Shown piece after piece: positions 20,324 through 32,516 of a stretch of 64,000 nucleotides of DNA. A program made the translations under genes and the position numbers. Numbering within the stretch: position 1 is the first letter of the stretch; the number at the start of each line of letters is the position of its first letter. Source of the stretch: Auriscalpium vulgare (lineage: Eukaryota; Basidiomycota; Agaricomycetes; Russulales; Auriscalpiaceae). The DNA lies in NCBI GenBank assembly GCA_019915015.1, contig JAHBBC010000006.1:868001-932000 (forward strand), read 5' to 3'. Below the pieces are notes generated by a model. It worked only from the letters and a program-made list of their open reading frames with translations. It was not told where the DNA came from and ran no database searches.

Positions 20324-21832
20324 TTAGAGAGAATGGCTATCACAAACGGCCTCCCAGTAATCGCCCTCCTTCGCCTTCCAGTGCCACCGAATCGCCAGCC
20401 CCGGCGCCGCCTCCTGCAGTGCACGAACACACTCCTCATCCTCACTGTATCCCACCACCTCCAGCTCCTCCAGCACATTCCCGGCGCGCGCCCGCGCCGC
20501 AAGGCACCGCGGCAACTCGTCCACGAGGATCGTTTTGGCCAAACGGAGGTCCAGCGTTCGGACATCGACAACGAGCGCGGAGAGCGCAGGAAGGATGCTA
20601 GGGGCACGCTCGAGCCCGGCGCAGAGCCGGCGCACCGCGGTGTCTTTGACCGTGACGTGGCGCAGCCTAGACGCTCTCCGCAGAGCATGGAACCACTGGG
20701 GCATATCGCCTCCGACGGCGAGCGTCTCCAGATGCGTCGAAGCAAGGGACTTGAGCACCGGCGGCACACCCTCCCAGCCGCTGAACTGAACCACCAGAGG
20801 GGGCGCGCCGTCCGTCTCTCCGCTGCGCCACGCGCCCACTACCACATCGCGCTTGGATTGGGGGCGTTCCCTGTCGGCCGCAACCTGCTGGACATCGACA
20901 CGCGAAATGGCCGTAGCGCGGGCGCATGTGAGCATCGCGGGGAAGACCGTTAGAAGGTCGGCCTGGTGGCCGACCGGCCAGTCCGCAATGCAACGCACAC
21001 GGATACCAGCAGGAAGCGCGAGGCGCGCGAGAATGGGTAATTCATGCTGGACGTAGTTGCGCAGGGTGAGGTGTCGCAGTCCCGGCGGCAGGGTGAGCGG
21101 TACCCCGGCAGTGTCCTCCAGTTGCAATTGCAGCGCCAGCCGTTCCAGCGCGGACATCCTTCCCAGCGCGGCAAACATGGAATCAAGTATTGCGCCAGGC
21201 ACGTAACCCTTGAAGATCGTGATGTCGACCGAGACGAGCTGCCGCAGCAGCAGCGGCGTCCATGACAGCACGTCCCATGCGAACACGGAAAGGTGCCGCA
21301 AGTTCGGCAAGCCTGCTGCGCCGCCGAGCAGGCCATCTGGGAGGGGTGCTTGGTCAAAAACACTAATATTGAGCGTGTGGAGGAGCGGTGCGGGGGTGCA
21401 GAATGTGAGGAGGTTTTTGGTGCGCAGGTCCATGATAGCACACATCCGCGCGAGATTTGCGCCGATGAATTGGGTATCGGTGATCGACCCGGGGTAGTGA
21501 TCATTAATGGATCTAGTCACCGTAAGCGGCACATTTTGAGCGCGGGCAAGAAATTCGGCGGCCCAGAGGTCTCCCAGCACGGATGGAGGCACGATGTCGG
21601 AAGCCCAGAGAATGGGCTCATTGAGGGAGATGTTCCGCCATCGCTGGCAGACGTGGGTGACATTCAACCATCCAAGGTTGTCCTTGTACTTGGGAGGTGT
21701 GAATTGTCTTCGGCGAGTTTGAGAGTTTTGGCTTCGGTGAGGTGGAGCGATTGAGGAGAGAATCGAGAAGACGAGCGTGAGGATTTCGGGCGGCAGGCGG
21801 GCAACGGGGGCGTCTACAGCAACAGGATGCAT
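20324..21832 (-). CDS. F-box/LRR-type protein
   Basis: An uninterrupted frame of about 500 codons. I take the start at the ATG at 21832 (MHPVAVDAPVARLPPEILTL). The N-terminus carries a fungal F-box signature: RLPPEILTLVFSIL, then LGWLNVTHVCQRWRNISLNE and ILWASDI. Leucine-rich repeats follow to the end, for example LPNLRHLSVFAWD, MSALERLALQLQLED and LPPGLRHLTLRNYVQ. Proteins of this type are SCF substrate adaptors and are greatly expanded in Agaricomycetes. The frame runs intact to a TAA at 20324. A possible intron just upstream (GTAAGCACC ... TTTTCAG, about 21862-21912 on this strand) would link an extra 5' exon or lie in the 5' UTR. The YR retrotransposon ends 128 bp downstream of the stop. 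The ligand is unknown. Confidence 0.8.
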   Translation of the reverse strand: MHPVAVDAPVARLPPEILTLVFSILSSIAPPHRSQNSQTRRRQFTPPKYKDNLGWLNVTHVCQRWRNISLNEPILWASDIVPPSVLGDLWAAEFLARAQNVPLTVTRSINDHYPGSITDTQFIGANLARMCAIMDLRTKNLLTFCTPAPLLHTLNISVFDQAPLPDGLLGGAAGLPNLRHLSVFAWDVLSWTPLLLRQLVSVDITIFKGYVPGAILDSMFAALGRMSALERLALQLQLEDTAGVPLTLPPGLRHLTLRNYVQHELPILARLALPAGIRVRCIADWPVGHQADLLTVFPAMLTCARATAISRVDVQQVAADRERPQSKRDVVVGAWRSGETDGAPPLVVQFSGWEGVPPVLKSLASTHLETLAVGGDMPQWFHALRRASRLRHVTVKDTAVRRLCAGLERAPSILPALSALVVDVRTLDLRLAKTILVDELPRCLAARARAGNVLEELEVVGYSEDEECVRALQEAAPGLAIRWHWKAKEGDYWEAVCDSHSL

Positions 21833-21838
21833 GAACAC

Positions 21839-22389
21839 GAGTCCACACCAAATGAGCTCTCTGAAAACAACAGGTGAGGAGAATCCTTGATGACGAGCTG
21901 ACGGTGCTTACGGGCGAGGAGCTCGTCGTCGTCGTCGTCGTCGAAGTTGGCTCGTGCGCAGCACGCAAAGCCGCGGGCCGGGGGAGCCGAGCCGGCACGG
22001 GGGCCCATCAACATCAACCACCACCGCAATCGCCCTCTTGGACCTCTTCTCTTGAGCCCTATGGTCTTGACACCGTCTGTAACCGTCTGTAACTCGTCCT
22101 TCGGCACGTCTAGGTTCCAGTCGTCGCGGTGGGGGTCGACCTATCTTGCACGATTTTCCACTGGCTCCGTCGTGTCATCTATGCTCGTCTGAGCACGCTG
22201 GGCCTGCGTTTGCGTTTGCGTCGAGTACGGGAGCGGTGGTAGCCACGGCGTCGAAAGCACTCGCAAAATACGCAACTGCCGTCATGTTCGCTTGCTGCAT
22301 GCTGAGCCAAATGTGCCATATGCATCAGCTATAGTAATCCTTGACGCCAAGTCTACCTTCAAGTACACAGCCATATGCTAACTACTAAC
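21839..22389. other. Intergenic region between F-box gene and aldo-keto reductase 1
   Basis: It contains the presumed promoter and 5' leader of the F-box gene and the 3' flank of the first reductase. A GTC/GAC-rich trinucleotide run lies near 21922-21945. I see no other gene. Confidence 0.4.
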
Positions 22390-23746
22390 TTACTCCAGCG
22401 CAGGGGTATCTGCGTATGCGAACGCGATCAAAAGATCAGGGTAGCGCTTTCCTGTCAGCGTTTTCTGTGCGCTCTCTGCGAGATCCCGCACTGCCTGCAC
22501 CTCCGCAGCACTCAGCGTAATCTTCGCCGCACCGAGGTTCTCCTCCAGATACTACAGCGGGTCACGCACATGATTCAGCTACTGAGATGCATGTGCGGGT
22601 GTCATACCTTGATCTTCTTGGTTCCCGGTATGGGGATGATGTCCTCGGAGATCGCGAGGAGCCATGCAATAGCGACCTGCCCCGCCGTCGCGTTGTGCGC
22701 GGCGCCGATGTTCTTCAACCCATCCGCCAGCTCAAGGATGCGCGGGAAGTTCTCCTTCTTGAAACGTTCGACATAACGGCGGAAATCGGTCACGCCGAAG
22801 TCGTCCGGAGATTTCTGGGAGTTGCACATGAGAATTACGTGTCAACGGGGTGCAGGGGACATGGCTGACAATCTGGCCGGTGACGAGCCCACGCCCAAGA
22901 GGGCTGTACGCAACGATCGCCACGCCGAGCTCGCGGGCCGCGGCGAGAAGGCCGAGCTCTTCGCTCTCGATCCCAAGATCGAAAGGCGAGTATTCGACTT
23001 GTAGCGCAGAGATGGGGTGGACAGCGTGTGCGCGGCGGAGGGTCGCTGCGGAGACCTCGGACAGGCCAAGGTACTTGATCTTGCCTTCCCTGTGTGCAAC
23101 AGCAGTGAAACTACACGCTCGAGGCCAGCATCCGAGATCACTTACTTGACGAATTCTGCCATCGCCCCAACGGTTTTCTGAAACCCTTGAGCTTTGGCTA
23201 AAAGAGCAGATCGATGTTTTATCAGCTCACCTCGATGGGCACGGTGGGGTCCGCACTTCAAGTTTATAATCATGGTGTCAGCGCCGATTCCTGAGATATT
23301 TGATCACATACCGATGCAGATAATACAGGTCGACGTAATCGGTCTGCAGCCTCTCCAACGAGTTCTTGAACTGCGACCGCACATAATCGGGATCGCCATT
23401 CGGCCAGTGACCCTCGCGCGGGCCCGCGACACCAACCTTCGTCGCGAGGAAGATGTCCTTGCGCTTGCCCGTGCGCGCGAACCACTTGCCGATGAGCACC
23501 TCGTTGTCGCCGTACGCGTCTGCCGTGTCCCAGTTGGTGCATCCGCCCGCGTGGACGGCGTCGAGCACCTGTGCGATCCCAATGCCGACAGATGAGTTGC
23601 GTGCACGGCAGATAGATAGGGGGCGGGCGTACGGCGAACCGCTCCTCGTCATCGGGGACGGGTCCATAGGCTATCGACAGGCCCATGCCGCCAAAACCGA
23701 TGGCAGAAACGGGGCTGCTTCCGATTTTGCGGGTGGGGAGAGACAT
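22390..23746 (-). CDS. Aldo-keto reductase (AKR13/YakC-like), copy 1
   Basis: The start is [20 protein letters not shown] at 23746 and the stop is a TAA at 22390, in about five exons. The (beta/alpha)8 reductase motifs are in order: the N-terminal GFGGMGLS strand, [20 protein letters not shown] with the catalytic Asp and Tyr, IFLATKVG with the Lys, and VDLYYLHR with the His. Then come [30 protein letters not shown] and [10 protein letters not shown] for NADP(H) binding. It probably reduces aldehydes or ketones with NADPH in the cytosol. A close paralogue sits at 24622-26000 in the same orientation. A TATAAA lies 45 bp upstream of the start. Exon-intron layout is the same in both copies. Confidence 0.92.
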
Positions 23747-23790
23747 GATCGACGTGCAACCGCTACAGTGAGATGGGAAGCATCCGAGCC

Positions 23791-23796
23791 TTTATA
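23791..23796 (-). promoter_or_regulatory. TATA box of aldo-keto reductase 1
   Basis: TATAAA on the minus strand about 45 bp upstream of the start codon. It sits inside a block (CGTATAAAGGCTCGGATGCTT) that is conserved at the promoter of the second reductase. Confidence 0.6.
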
Positions 23797-24191
23797 CGAT
23801 CACGGCCTCAAGTGGATCACTAGGATCGATGTGGACTCCTATGCATCGTGGAGAATGAGACGCGCAATTGCGCATGCGCATTAATGGCATCGGCATGATG
23901 CATCTGATAAGGCAACCTGTGCCTAATCCCGCGCCGCACGGCTGCCTAAGCCCGCACAGTTACACGACATCGACGACAAAATATCTCTAAGACACGGGTA
24001 TATCAAACTTGGTGTACCCTGGTTTAAACTGCCGGAAGATAATACCTTTCGGCTGTCTTTCCGGAAGCCCGCCCACATCCTAGTCGGTCAGATTTTCAGG
24101 CCGTTCTGATACAGTACCCTCTCTGATACAGTCCCACTGGTCAAAGGCTGCGCGGCGAAGCTACCGGTGCTACAAAGACGTACCGCGATCC

Positions 24192-24430
24192 GAGAAGCAC
24201 TATCTCTTCTTCCTGGCGGCCAGGTCGGCCTAACTTCTTCCTCTTCACTGATAGAGGCGATTCCGAGCATATCAGACCCACAGGCGGACGCGTTGGTGAC
24301 GGCGGTGTCTTTGAGTCGTTCGCAGGTTCATTCGCAAGCTCCGGCGGAGGCTCGTCCGAGCCTTCGCTGCCAAGCGTCGCAACATCAAGGAGTGAAGCCG
24401 ATGGCGCGACGGCAGCGGTTGCATGGCCGG
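24192..24430 (-). pseudogene. Decayed copy of the 3' end of the coiled-coil RING gene
   Basis: This stretch matches 26350-26530 (the end of the RING gene), including the sequences coding for AARNLKKRR, KLADLA and the NDSKTPP region. It then jumps to sequence matching 26724-26780 (CATCAAGGAG...), so about 190 bp are deleted. Small insertions and substitutions break the frame. It sits immediately upstream of reductase copy 1, just as the intact RING gene sits upstream of copy 2. This shows that the duplicated segment covered the reductase, its promoter and the RING tail. Confidence 0.8.
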
Positions 24431-24621
24431 CTGATATGTGGCACCGGCAAGTTTGCCAGCGTCACCTTATTCCTTATCAGAATCCAGAGTGAATTCGCAT
24501 GTGTCGCGGACAAAGTTGATGATTATGAGCTGCAGAAACTTAGATGTTTCTACTCTCCCTCAGCTAGGACGATCTACCTTCAAGTGCACGACAAGTTCAT
24601 CCGCGGGCGGAGGCTTGTTTC

Positions 24622-26000
<1,379 letters not shown>

Positions 26001-26043
26001 TCAACTGTTGGCGCAGTGAGGTGGGACAGAAAGCATCCGAGCA

Positions 26044-26049
26044 TTTATA
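26044..26049 (-). promoter_or_regulatory. TATA box of aldo-keto reductase 2
   Basis: TATAAA on the minus strand, 44 bp upstream of the ATG at 26000, within the same conserved promoter block as in copy 1. Confidence 0.6.
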
Positions 26050-26057
26050 CGATCACG

Positions 26058-26105
26058 GTCTCGAGTGGAGCGCGGCCTCGAGTGGATCGCGGCCTCGAGT
26101 GGATC
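26058..26105. repeat. Direct repeats of a CTCGAGTGGA motif upstream of reductase 2
   Basis: Three direct copies, spaced 17 bp apart, of CTCGAGTGGA followed by GCGCGGC, TCGCGGC or TCC. Copy 1's promoter has a single related unit (CTCAAGTGGATC). They could be binding sites for a transcription factor that distinguishes the two paralogues. Confidence 0.65.
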
Positions 26106-26345
26106 CCCATACTGTATGTGGACTATGCATCGCAGAGAGTGAGATGTCGGCATCGCAGGTGAGTCATCTGAGAACGCAACGCAACCTGACAGAACGTCAC
26201 ATCCTCTTAGACCGAGGGGGATTTGTACCTTGGCGTAGGCTGCCAGAAGCATCGGCTTTAGGGATGCCTTTCCGACATCGGTCAGATATTTCAAGGGGCT
26301 GCAGCTGTTCGGATAGCCTTTCTGATACAATCTCAGTCAAATAAG

Positions 26346-27707
26346 CTATCTCCTCTTCTTCAAGTTCCTGGCGGCGGCCAGGTCGGCCAACTTCTTCCTC
26401 TTCGCAGAGAGAGGCGATTCCGAGTATGACAGACCCTCAGGCGGACGCGGTGGGGTTGAAGGTGGTGTCTTTGAATCGTTCGCAGGTTCGTTCGCGGGCT
26501 CAGGGTCGTCCATCGGCACGTCGTCGCTGCCTTCAATGTCGCCGCCCTTATCCGGTGCACCGGACTCGGCACCGGGAGAACTGCCCATCGTATTGTTAGT
26601 GCCTGCGCCGCCAGCACCGGCCTCCACGCACCTAGCATCGTCGTCATCGTCAATGAAATTCTCCTTCCTCTCTTCCTCCTCTTCCTCCTCGCTCGTTTCC
26701 TGCTCACCCCGACGATCCTTCGCTGCAAAGCGCGTTGCCACATCAAGGAGCCGATCCCACTGCTGCGTGGCTGTCATGTTCACGGGCTCCAGTTCCTCTC
26801 GTGAAGTCTCGCGACGGCAATGTGGACATTGCACCAACTCCGAGCCGACCGGGGGGATTTGGGTAATGCAAATGTCGCACACTATATGCTGGCAAGAAAA
26901 GCTGGTCTACGTCAGATGCGTTCATGCTGAGATGTGGCGTGCAATATACCTGGAACAGGACTCTGGCTGCATCTCTTCCAAGCAGATGGAGCACTCCTCA
27001 GACTCGGCGAGAGCTGGACTGGAGACTATATCGTGGAATTCTCGCAGAAGCTGGAATTTGTGTGAGTGAGAAGACGTCCAACATAACCCGTAGATTTACG
27101 TACCTTCAAGAATGCATGTGCGGTATCTGGGACGCCATTTTCCTGCTCGTCCTCCAGTTCCCGAGCATCCGCGCGTATCTCTCGCTCGCGCAGCTGACGA
27201 TCTGTGTCAATATGGACGTATATACCAGTACACCAGACATACATTGGCGATCCTCTTCTTGTCCTTCAAGCGCTCCTACGCAGGTCAGACACGCGTCGAT
27301 CAGCACGATGCAAAACGGAGATGCGCTGGACGCACTTTCTGCAGCTGCCTAACCTCTGCCTCCAATTTCTTGATCCTCGCCTGCACGGTAACATTGTTTG
27401 AGTTGCTTCTCGTCCTCCGAGGCTGCACATCCACGTCCTCGCGCCCGTGGATGGCGTCCAGTTTCGCCTGTAGGCGCACACTCTTCTTCCGCTCACGCGC
27501 CAGCTCCTCGCGCAAATCCGCCACACCAGTTTTCACTGCAGTAAGGTGTGCCTACATCTGTGGATATCAGAGGGTGAAGTGCTGCGAGAGCGCGGAAGTG
27601 CTCACCTCGATGGTGTCGGCTGAGCTGGGCGAGGGATCGGCAGGCGTATCCTCGAGACGGCGTTTAGAGGACGATGCATGCGCGTTCGACGACCTCGTAA
27701 GAGGCAT
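26346..27707 (-). CDS. Coiled-coil RING-finger protein (putative E3 ubiquitin ligase)
   Basis: The start is MPLTRSSNAHASSSKRRLED at 27707 and the stop is a TAG at 26346, with about six exons. After a short basic N-terminus comes a long heptad-like coiled coil (VADLREELARERKKSVRLQA, VQARIKKLEAEVRQLQK, RQLREREIRADARELEDEQE). A C3HC4 RING follows: CSICLEEM is completed across an intron by CQHIVCDIC and ends CPHCRRET. The C-terminus is acidic (SEEEEEEERKENFIDDDDD) and ends with a basic KRKKLADLAAARNLKKRR that could be a nuclear signal. The RING predicts E2 binding and ubiquitin transfer; I cannot name the orthologue. A truncated copy of its 3' end lies at 24192-24430. Confidence 0.8.
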
Positions 27708-27854
27708 ATGAACAGTTAGCTGCGAGCAAGTGATGATAGGGCTGACGGAGTATCGTTGACACCGAAGGCGCTTGGCAGGCTCGCCTTTGTGGACGTACTT
27801 ACAGTATGTACTGTACCGTACATCCTGACTGTCTCGTTCCCACTGGACAATGAT

Positions 27855-27934
27855 GTCCCTGTCGATTAGTTGGTTAGATCACCACGTTGTGGCCATGCTC
27901 CGTGGCGACGCAAGTTCGAATCCTGCCGGGGACA
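27855..27934 (+). tRNA. tRNA-His (GTG), short intron
   Basis: The acceptor stem GTCCCTG pairs with CGGGGAC (one G-U pair) and the discriminator is A. The anticodon stem CCACG/CGTGG is perfect, and the loop TTGTGGC contains anticodon GTG at 27889-27891. About 7 extra bases at the 37/38 position are read as an intron (27893-27899). The T-arm GCAAG-TTCGAAT-CCTGC has one A-C mismatch, which lowers confidence slightly. Confidence 0.8.
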
Positions 27935-28094
27935 AGACATACTTTTCTCCCGGCTACCGTCCTGGAAGCACATCCGAATCTCCGCCTCCTTCCACATCAA
28001 CATTTCACAGGTCTCTACGTTGGTATTTACCCGGGATGCGAATACGAGGAAACGGCAGCCTTTGAAGAGACTGTTTGATTTCCGATAGTGACTC

Positions 28095-29467
28095 ATGTGG
28101 CACAGAGTCATACATAGGCCTCTCCGACACATCCTCCAAACCCTCCTCCCGCGCACCATGGCCAAGCCCACACCGCCATTGCAACAATCGCAGCCCGTAC
28201 ACAGCGCGCTTTCCGCCGTCAACATCACCTTCCTCGGCACGGCCTCCGCGCAGCCCTCGTCGACACGCAACCACTCCTCGCTCGCGCTGCGCCTCGGCGG
28301 GGACGTCTGGCTCTTCGACTGCGGCGAGGCGACGCAGCACCAGGTGCAGCGGAGCACAGTAAAGATGGGGCGCATCGAGAAGATATTCATTACGCATACC
28401 CATGGTGAGTGCGCGCTTGCTCAACTCTTGCTTGACTCGTGCAGCAGCTGAGCTGTGCAAAGGGGATCATATATTCGGCTTGTTGCCGCTGCTCGCGGGC
28501 CGCTTGAACGGAGCCGGCGGGATGGTGGACGAGGCGGACGAGACGCGCACTGAGGACGCTGCAAATAAGGAGGTACGTCCCCAACATATAACCCATCGCA
28601 TTCTTACTTACCAGCCCCCAGCCTCTAGAAATCTATGGCCCCCTCGGGACACGCGCATACGTCCGCAGCGGGCTCGCCTACACACACACGCTCCTTGGGA
28701 GCCCGTACGTCGTACACGAGCTGCGCCTGCCCACCGACCCACCCGGCGCCTGCACCGCGCTGCCGCCGCACGCGTGCGAGCTGCCCGGGCGCGACATCCC
28801 ACTCGCCGACGGCGTGTGGCGCGACATCCTCACGCCGGCCGCGCCCTCCGTCTCCGTCTCCGTCTCCGCCGCGCCGCTCGCGCACTCCGTGCCGTGCGTC
28901 GGGTACGTCGTCAGCGAGGCGCCAGTGCCGGGCAAGATCGACGCGCAGGCGTACGTGCCGCACCTGCGGCGCACGGGCACGCCGCTGAGCGCGATGCGCC
29001 TACTGCAGCAGGGCGGGCGCGTCGAGCTGCCGGACGGCACGGTGCTGCAAGGCCCCGCGCGGCGCCCGGGGCGCAAGATCGCGGTGCTCGGCGACACGTA
29101 CGACCCCGCGCCGATCGCCGCGCTCGCGGAGGGCGCGGACGTGCTCGTGCACGAGGCGACGAACGCGCACCTCCCCGGCGTGGACCCGGACACGAAGGAC
29201 GCGGAGACGTACGAGGCGCTGAGGGCGCGCACGATGTCGCGCGGGCACTCGACGCCGCAGATGGCGGGCGCGTTCGCGCGAAGCGTCGGTGCGAAGAAGC
29301 TGCTGCTCAACCATTTCTCGGCGCGCTATGCGGGGAACGATGACATCGACGCGGACGCGAGGAGGATCATGGAGGCAATTAGGGACCAGGCGCAGGGGGA
29401 GTTTGGCGGTGAGGTCATCTGTGCGCGGGATTTCATGAGCATAGACGTGCCCCTGCCAAATACATGA
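28095..29467 (+). CDS. tRNase Z, short form (ELAC1-like)
   Basis: Three exons (28095-28404, 28463-28572, 28622-29467) give 421 residues. It is a metallo-beta-lactamase-fold endonuclease that removes tRNA 3' trailers. Motifs are: the start of the fold [40 protein letters not shown], the zinc motif [16 protein letters not shown] completed across intron 1, [38 protein letters not shown] and [10 protein letters not shown]. All canonical ligands can be seen. A start at the ATG at 28158 (MAKPTPP) is also possible; the longer N-terminus is basic ([15 protein letters not shown]) and could be a mitochondrial targeting peptide. tRNA-His lies just upstream. A broken copy of its 3' end lies at 32288-32480. 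Confidence 0.93.
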
Positions 29468-30618
29468 TATTTCAATGATGCGTGTGAGATGGGCTGTTGT
29501 GGCCTAGGTGAGTGGCTGTTCTTCACTTTCCCTTTAGGTCCCAGGTCCGGGCACACTGTGCGCCGCACCGGCTCTGGTCAGTAATGTCGCATCGTGCGTC
29601 CTCCGCTCTTCTGACTGTCTCGCTACAGCGACGGAGCTTTCGTCAAGACGTCGAAATGCAAGTGCCCACATCCAGGAGCCGGTGAAAGCGGCTTGCGCCT
29701 GGGGATCTGTCGACGTCTGTGGGCTGTCGACCAGGGGCAGTCTGCAGGTTCTCCGTTGCAAGTCGGGCACGACGCGTGCCTTGGAGAGGCAGGTAAGTGC
29801 TAAGGATTTTTGGAGCTAACGAGTAATACATGCTGCCGTCTTCCTCTGGGTCGTGCAGTAAGTTTCTTTGCTTCGCGGCCCTGCCTATCTCTGGGTATTA
29901 GCTTCACGAGGCAGCCCTTCTGGAATCTGAAGGTGGTTGAGGGATCAATGGATGCCATAGCCTCGTATATAGACAGCCATCGCGTGTGGATACTCATACT
30001 ATATCTCTTGCTCGTTCAGAAGCCCGTCAAGCCACAACACAAGAGTCAAGACTGCGACGTACGCAGGCGGTTCCCCGGGCTTGAAGTTGACGCTTGCCAT
30101 GTCATGCATGTCATGCATGCTCTCATCGCTGACAAGAGGCTGAATAATGCGGGCTTTTTGCCAGTGTGGTGATAGCGAGAGGTGGAAGAGCGTGATGAGC
30201 TTAGCAGCCAACGTAAATTCAAAATAAAAGCAAATATGTGTGGGCAACTATGCTTACAGATACCTTACCGGTGCTTTATCGTCACATGACTGAGTCCTAA
30301 ATCTTGTCATATTCCGGTAAGTATGTCATGCTCAATCTAGTTTCTTGACTTTTACTGAGCATCATCGTGATGTGCAGTACAGCCGGTCATACGACACCGA
30401 GTCCGAGTCTTCTCCTGTCTTCCTCACATTCTCTTTGGCTGATCGAACTGCTGGCAACGACGTTCTCAGCTGAATCATAGACACTACTGACCCATATTCC
30501 GAGAGCTCACGACTCTGTCAGCGCGCCCTGATTGACAAACTGTTGTTGGCAGCCTCTACCTTGTTGTTACCTGGCTCCAGTATCCTCCTCTTTGCCTGTC
30601 CGCGCGATGGCTGGCCGG
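29468..30618. other. Intergenic region, no gene seen
   Basis: About 1.15 kb between the tRNase Z stop and the TATA box of the OYE gene. Open frames are short and featureless on both strands. The tandem CATGTCATG repeat near 30096-30118 is minor. Confidence 0.45.
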
Positions 30619-30625
30619 TATAAAA
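30619..30625 (+). promoter_or_regulatory. TATA box of the Old Yellow Enzyme gene
   Basis: TATAAAA, 75 bp upstream of the start codon and inside GGTATAAAAGG, followed by a pyrimidine-rich leader. The clear TATA suggests a regulated rather than constitutive gene. Confidence 0.7.
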
Positions 30626-30699
30626 GGTCGTCGTGAAAATATCTATCGCCATCAAACACACTTTCCCTCTCAGCCTCTCAACCTCTCGAAATCTACCCA

Positions 30700-32049
30700 A
30701 TGTCCGATTCCACGTCCGCACTCTTCCAACCCATCACTGTCGGGGATGTTGCTCTGCGGCACCGTATCGTCATGGCACCCCTCACTCGTTTCAGGGCGGG
30801 CCCCGGGCACGTCTTGGGCGAGCTCAGCCGTGAATACTACGAGCAGCGTGCCAGCGCCCCGGGCACTCTTCTCCTCACAGAAGCCACCCTCATCGCCCCT
30901 CAAGCAGGTGGCTACAGAGACGCTCCTGGTATCTGGAGCGAAGAGCAAATTGCAGGATGGAAAAAGGTGTGCAGTCTCCTCCTCTCACGCTGATTTATTT
31001 TACTTACTGGTCTGACGTAGATCGTCGACTCTGTCCATGCGAAGGGCTCCTTCATCTACCTGCAGCTATGGGCACTCGGTCGAGGTGCTGAAAAGGACGT
31101 TCTTGAAGAAGAGGGTGGATATCCCTACACCAGCTCCGGCGACAAGCTCCTTGCGCCGTTCACCGAGCCTCCTCGCCCAATGACTGTCGACGAGATCCAC
31201 CAGTTCATCGGGTTCTATGTCGCCGCCGCCCGCAACGCCGTCGAGAAGGCTGGTTTTGACGGTGTCGAAGTCCACATGGCCAACGGCTACCTCCTCGACC
31301 AGTTCCTGCAGACCAACACAAACAATCGAACAGACGCGTACGGAGGCAGTATCGAGAACCGCCTGCGGTTCCCGTTGGCTGTGCTGGACGCTGTAGCAGC
31401 CGCCGTCGGCGCGAAGAAGACGGGGCTCCGCATCAGCCCTTGGGCGAAATTCCAAGGTTCGTCTCCAGCGCATTTCTGTCTGTCGCTCTGGTGATTGACG
31501 GAGGAGCGTTGCAGACATGGGCATGGACGACCCTGTCCCTACATACAGTACGCTCGTGCAGCGTGTTCGTGACACGCATCCCGACCTGTCTTATCTCCAC
31601 GTCGTCGAGCCCCGCATTGACGGCATCTTCATGCGCGATCATGTTGCTGACGAACCGGCGGAGTCCAACGACTTCATACGCGAGATCTGGGGCGACCGAC
31701 GTATCATTTCGGCCGGTGGATACACGCGCGCATCCGGCATCGAGGCCGCAGAGAAGACGGGCAATCTCATTGCATATGGTCGAGCGTTCATTGCGAATGT
31801 GAGTCACGGTCCTTCAAACATTTCATACGCAAGGGGGTTTCTCATACACCGCTCTTTCAGCCTGATCTCGTCCGTCGCTTAAAGGAGGACGTGCCCCTCA
31901 ATTTCTCCAACCGCCCGACGTACTTCACCAAGGGCGCAGTTGGGTATACCGACTACCCGTTCGCACCCGCCGCCGCCGTCCCAGATGCGCCTAAGGTCGA
32001 GCCCGCGTTCATTATCTCGACAAGCAAATTGCAGGCGGTGCAGGCCTAG
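30700..32049 (+). CDS. Old Yellow Enzyme family NADPH:flavin oxidoreductase
   Basis: Four exons (30700-30966, 31021-31456, 31515-31798, 31861-32049) give 391 residues. It is an FMN-binding TIM barrel that reduces activated C=C bonds with NADPH. Motifs are: LFQPITVGDVALRHRIVMAP then LTRFRA, with the FMN-contacting Thr; TEATLIAPQAGG; FIYLQLWALGR; FDGVEVHMANGYLLDQFLQT, with the His and Asn of the substrate pocket; TDAYGGSIENRLRFPLAVLD, with the FMN phosphate arginine region; and IISAGGYTR and LIAYGRAFIAN for phosphate binding. The C-terminus is the usual YPF-containing tail. There are no internal defects. A TATA box lies 75 bp upstream. Confidence 0.95.
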
Positions 32050-32287
32050 AAGTCGAATTACTTTGAATAGTCTCGCGCAGCCGCACATCATATCATAGAT
32101 ACTTCACCTTACCAGTCCAATTAGACACTGTATAATGTTGCTTCGAATAATAGACCGGGATACCTTAATCGGTTGAGCACAGATCCTAGCTGCGCCTTGG
32201 CGACGACGAGCAACAGACGAGATCGTATTACCTGCGGTGTAATAGAATTGCACATGAGATACCGGCGAGCAACAGTGCCATCGTCGC

Positions 32288-32480
32288 AGGGCGCGCACGA
32301 GCGGGCACTCGACGCCACAGATGGCGGGCGCGTTCTCGCGCCGCATTGGCGTGAAGAAGCTGCTGCTGAACCGTTTCTCAGCGCGCTATGGAGTTTGGCG
32401 GGGAGGTCATCTGTGCGCGGGATTCCACGAGGCCCCTGCCAAATACATAATATTGCAACGATGCGTGTGAGATGGGATGC
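32288..32480 (+). pseudogene. Decayed copy of the tRNase Z 3' end
   Basis: The stretch CGGGCACTCGACGCC...GCGCGCTATG matches 29237-29332 of the tRNase Z gene. After a deletion, GAGTTTGGCGG...GTGTGAGATGGG matches 29399-29491, including sequence past the stop codon. The match keeps the gene's orientation. Since it includes 3' flank and stops mid-exon, it is a DNA-level partial duplication, not a retrocopy. It lies between the OYE gene and THOC7. Confidence 0.85.
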
Positions 32481-32516
32481 ATGGGATGCGAAAGCACGAA
32501 TATAAAAATACAGCAA

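Noticed and set aside
28402..29343. Long arginine-rich plus-strand frame overlapping tRNase Z
   Set aside because: It is a shadow of the GC-rich tRNase Z exon in another frame. The composition is Arg/Ala-rich without domain structure, while the tRNase Z frame has all family motifs.
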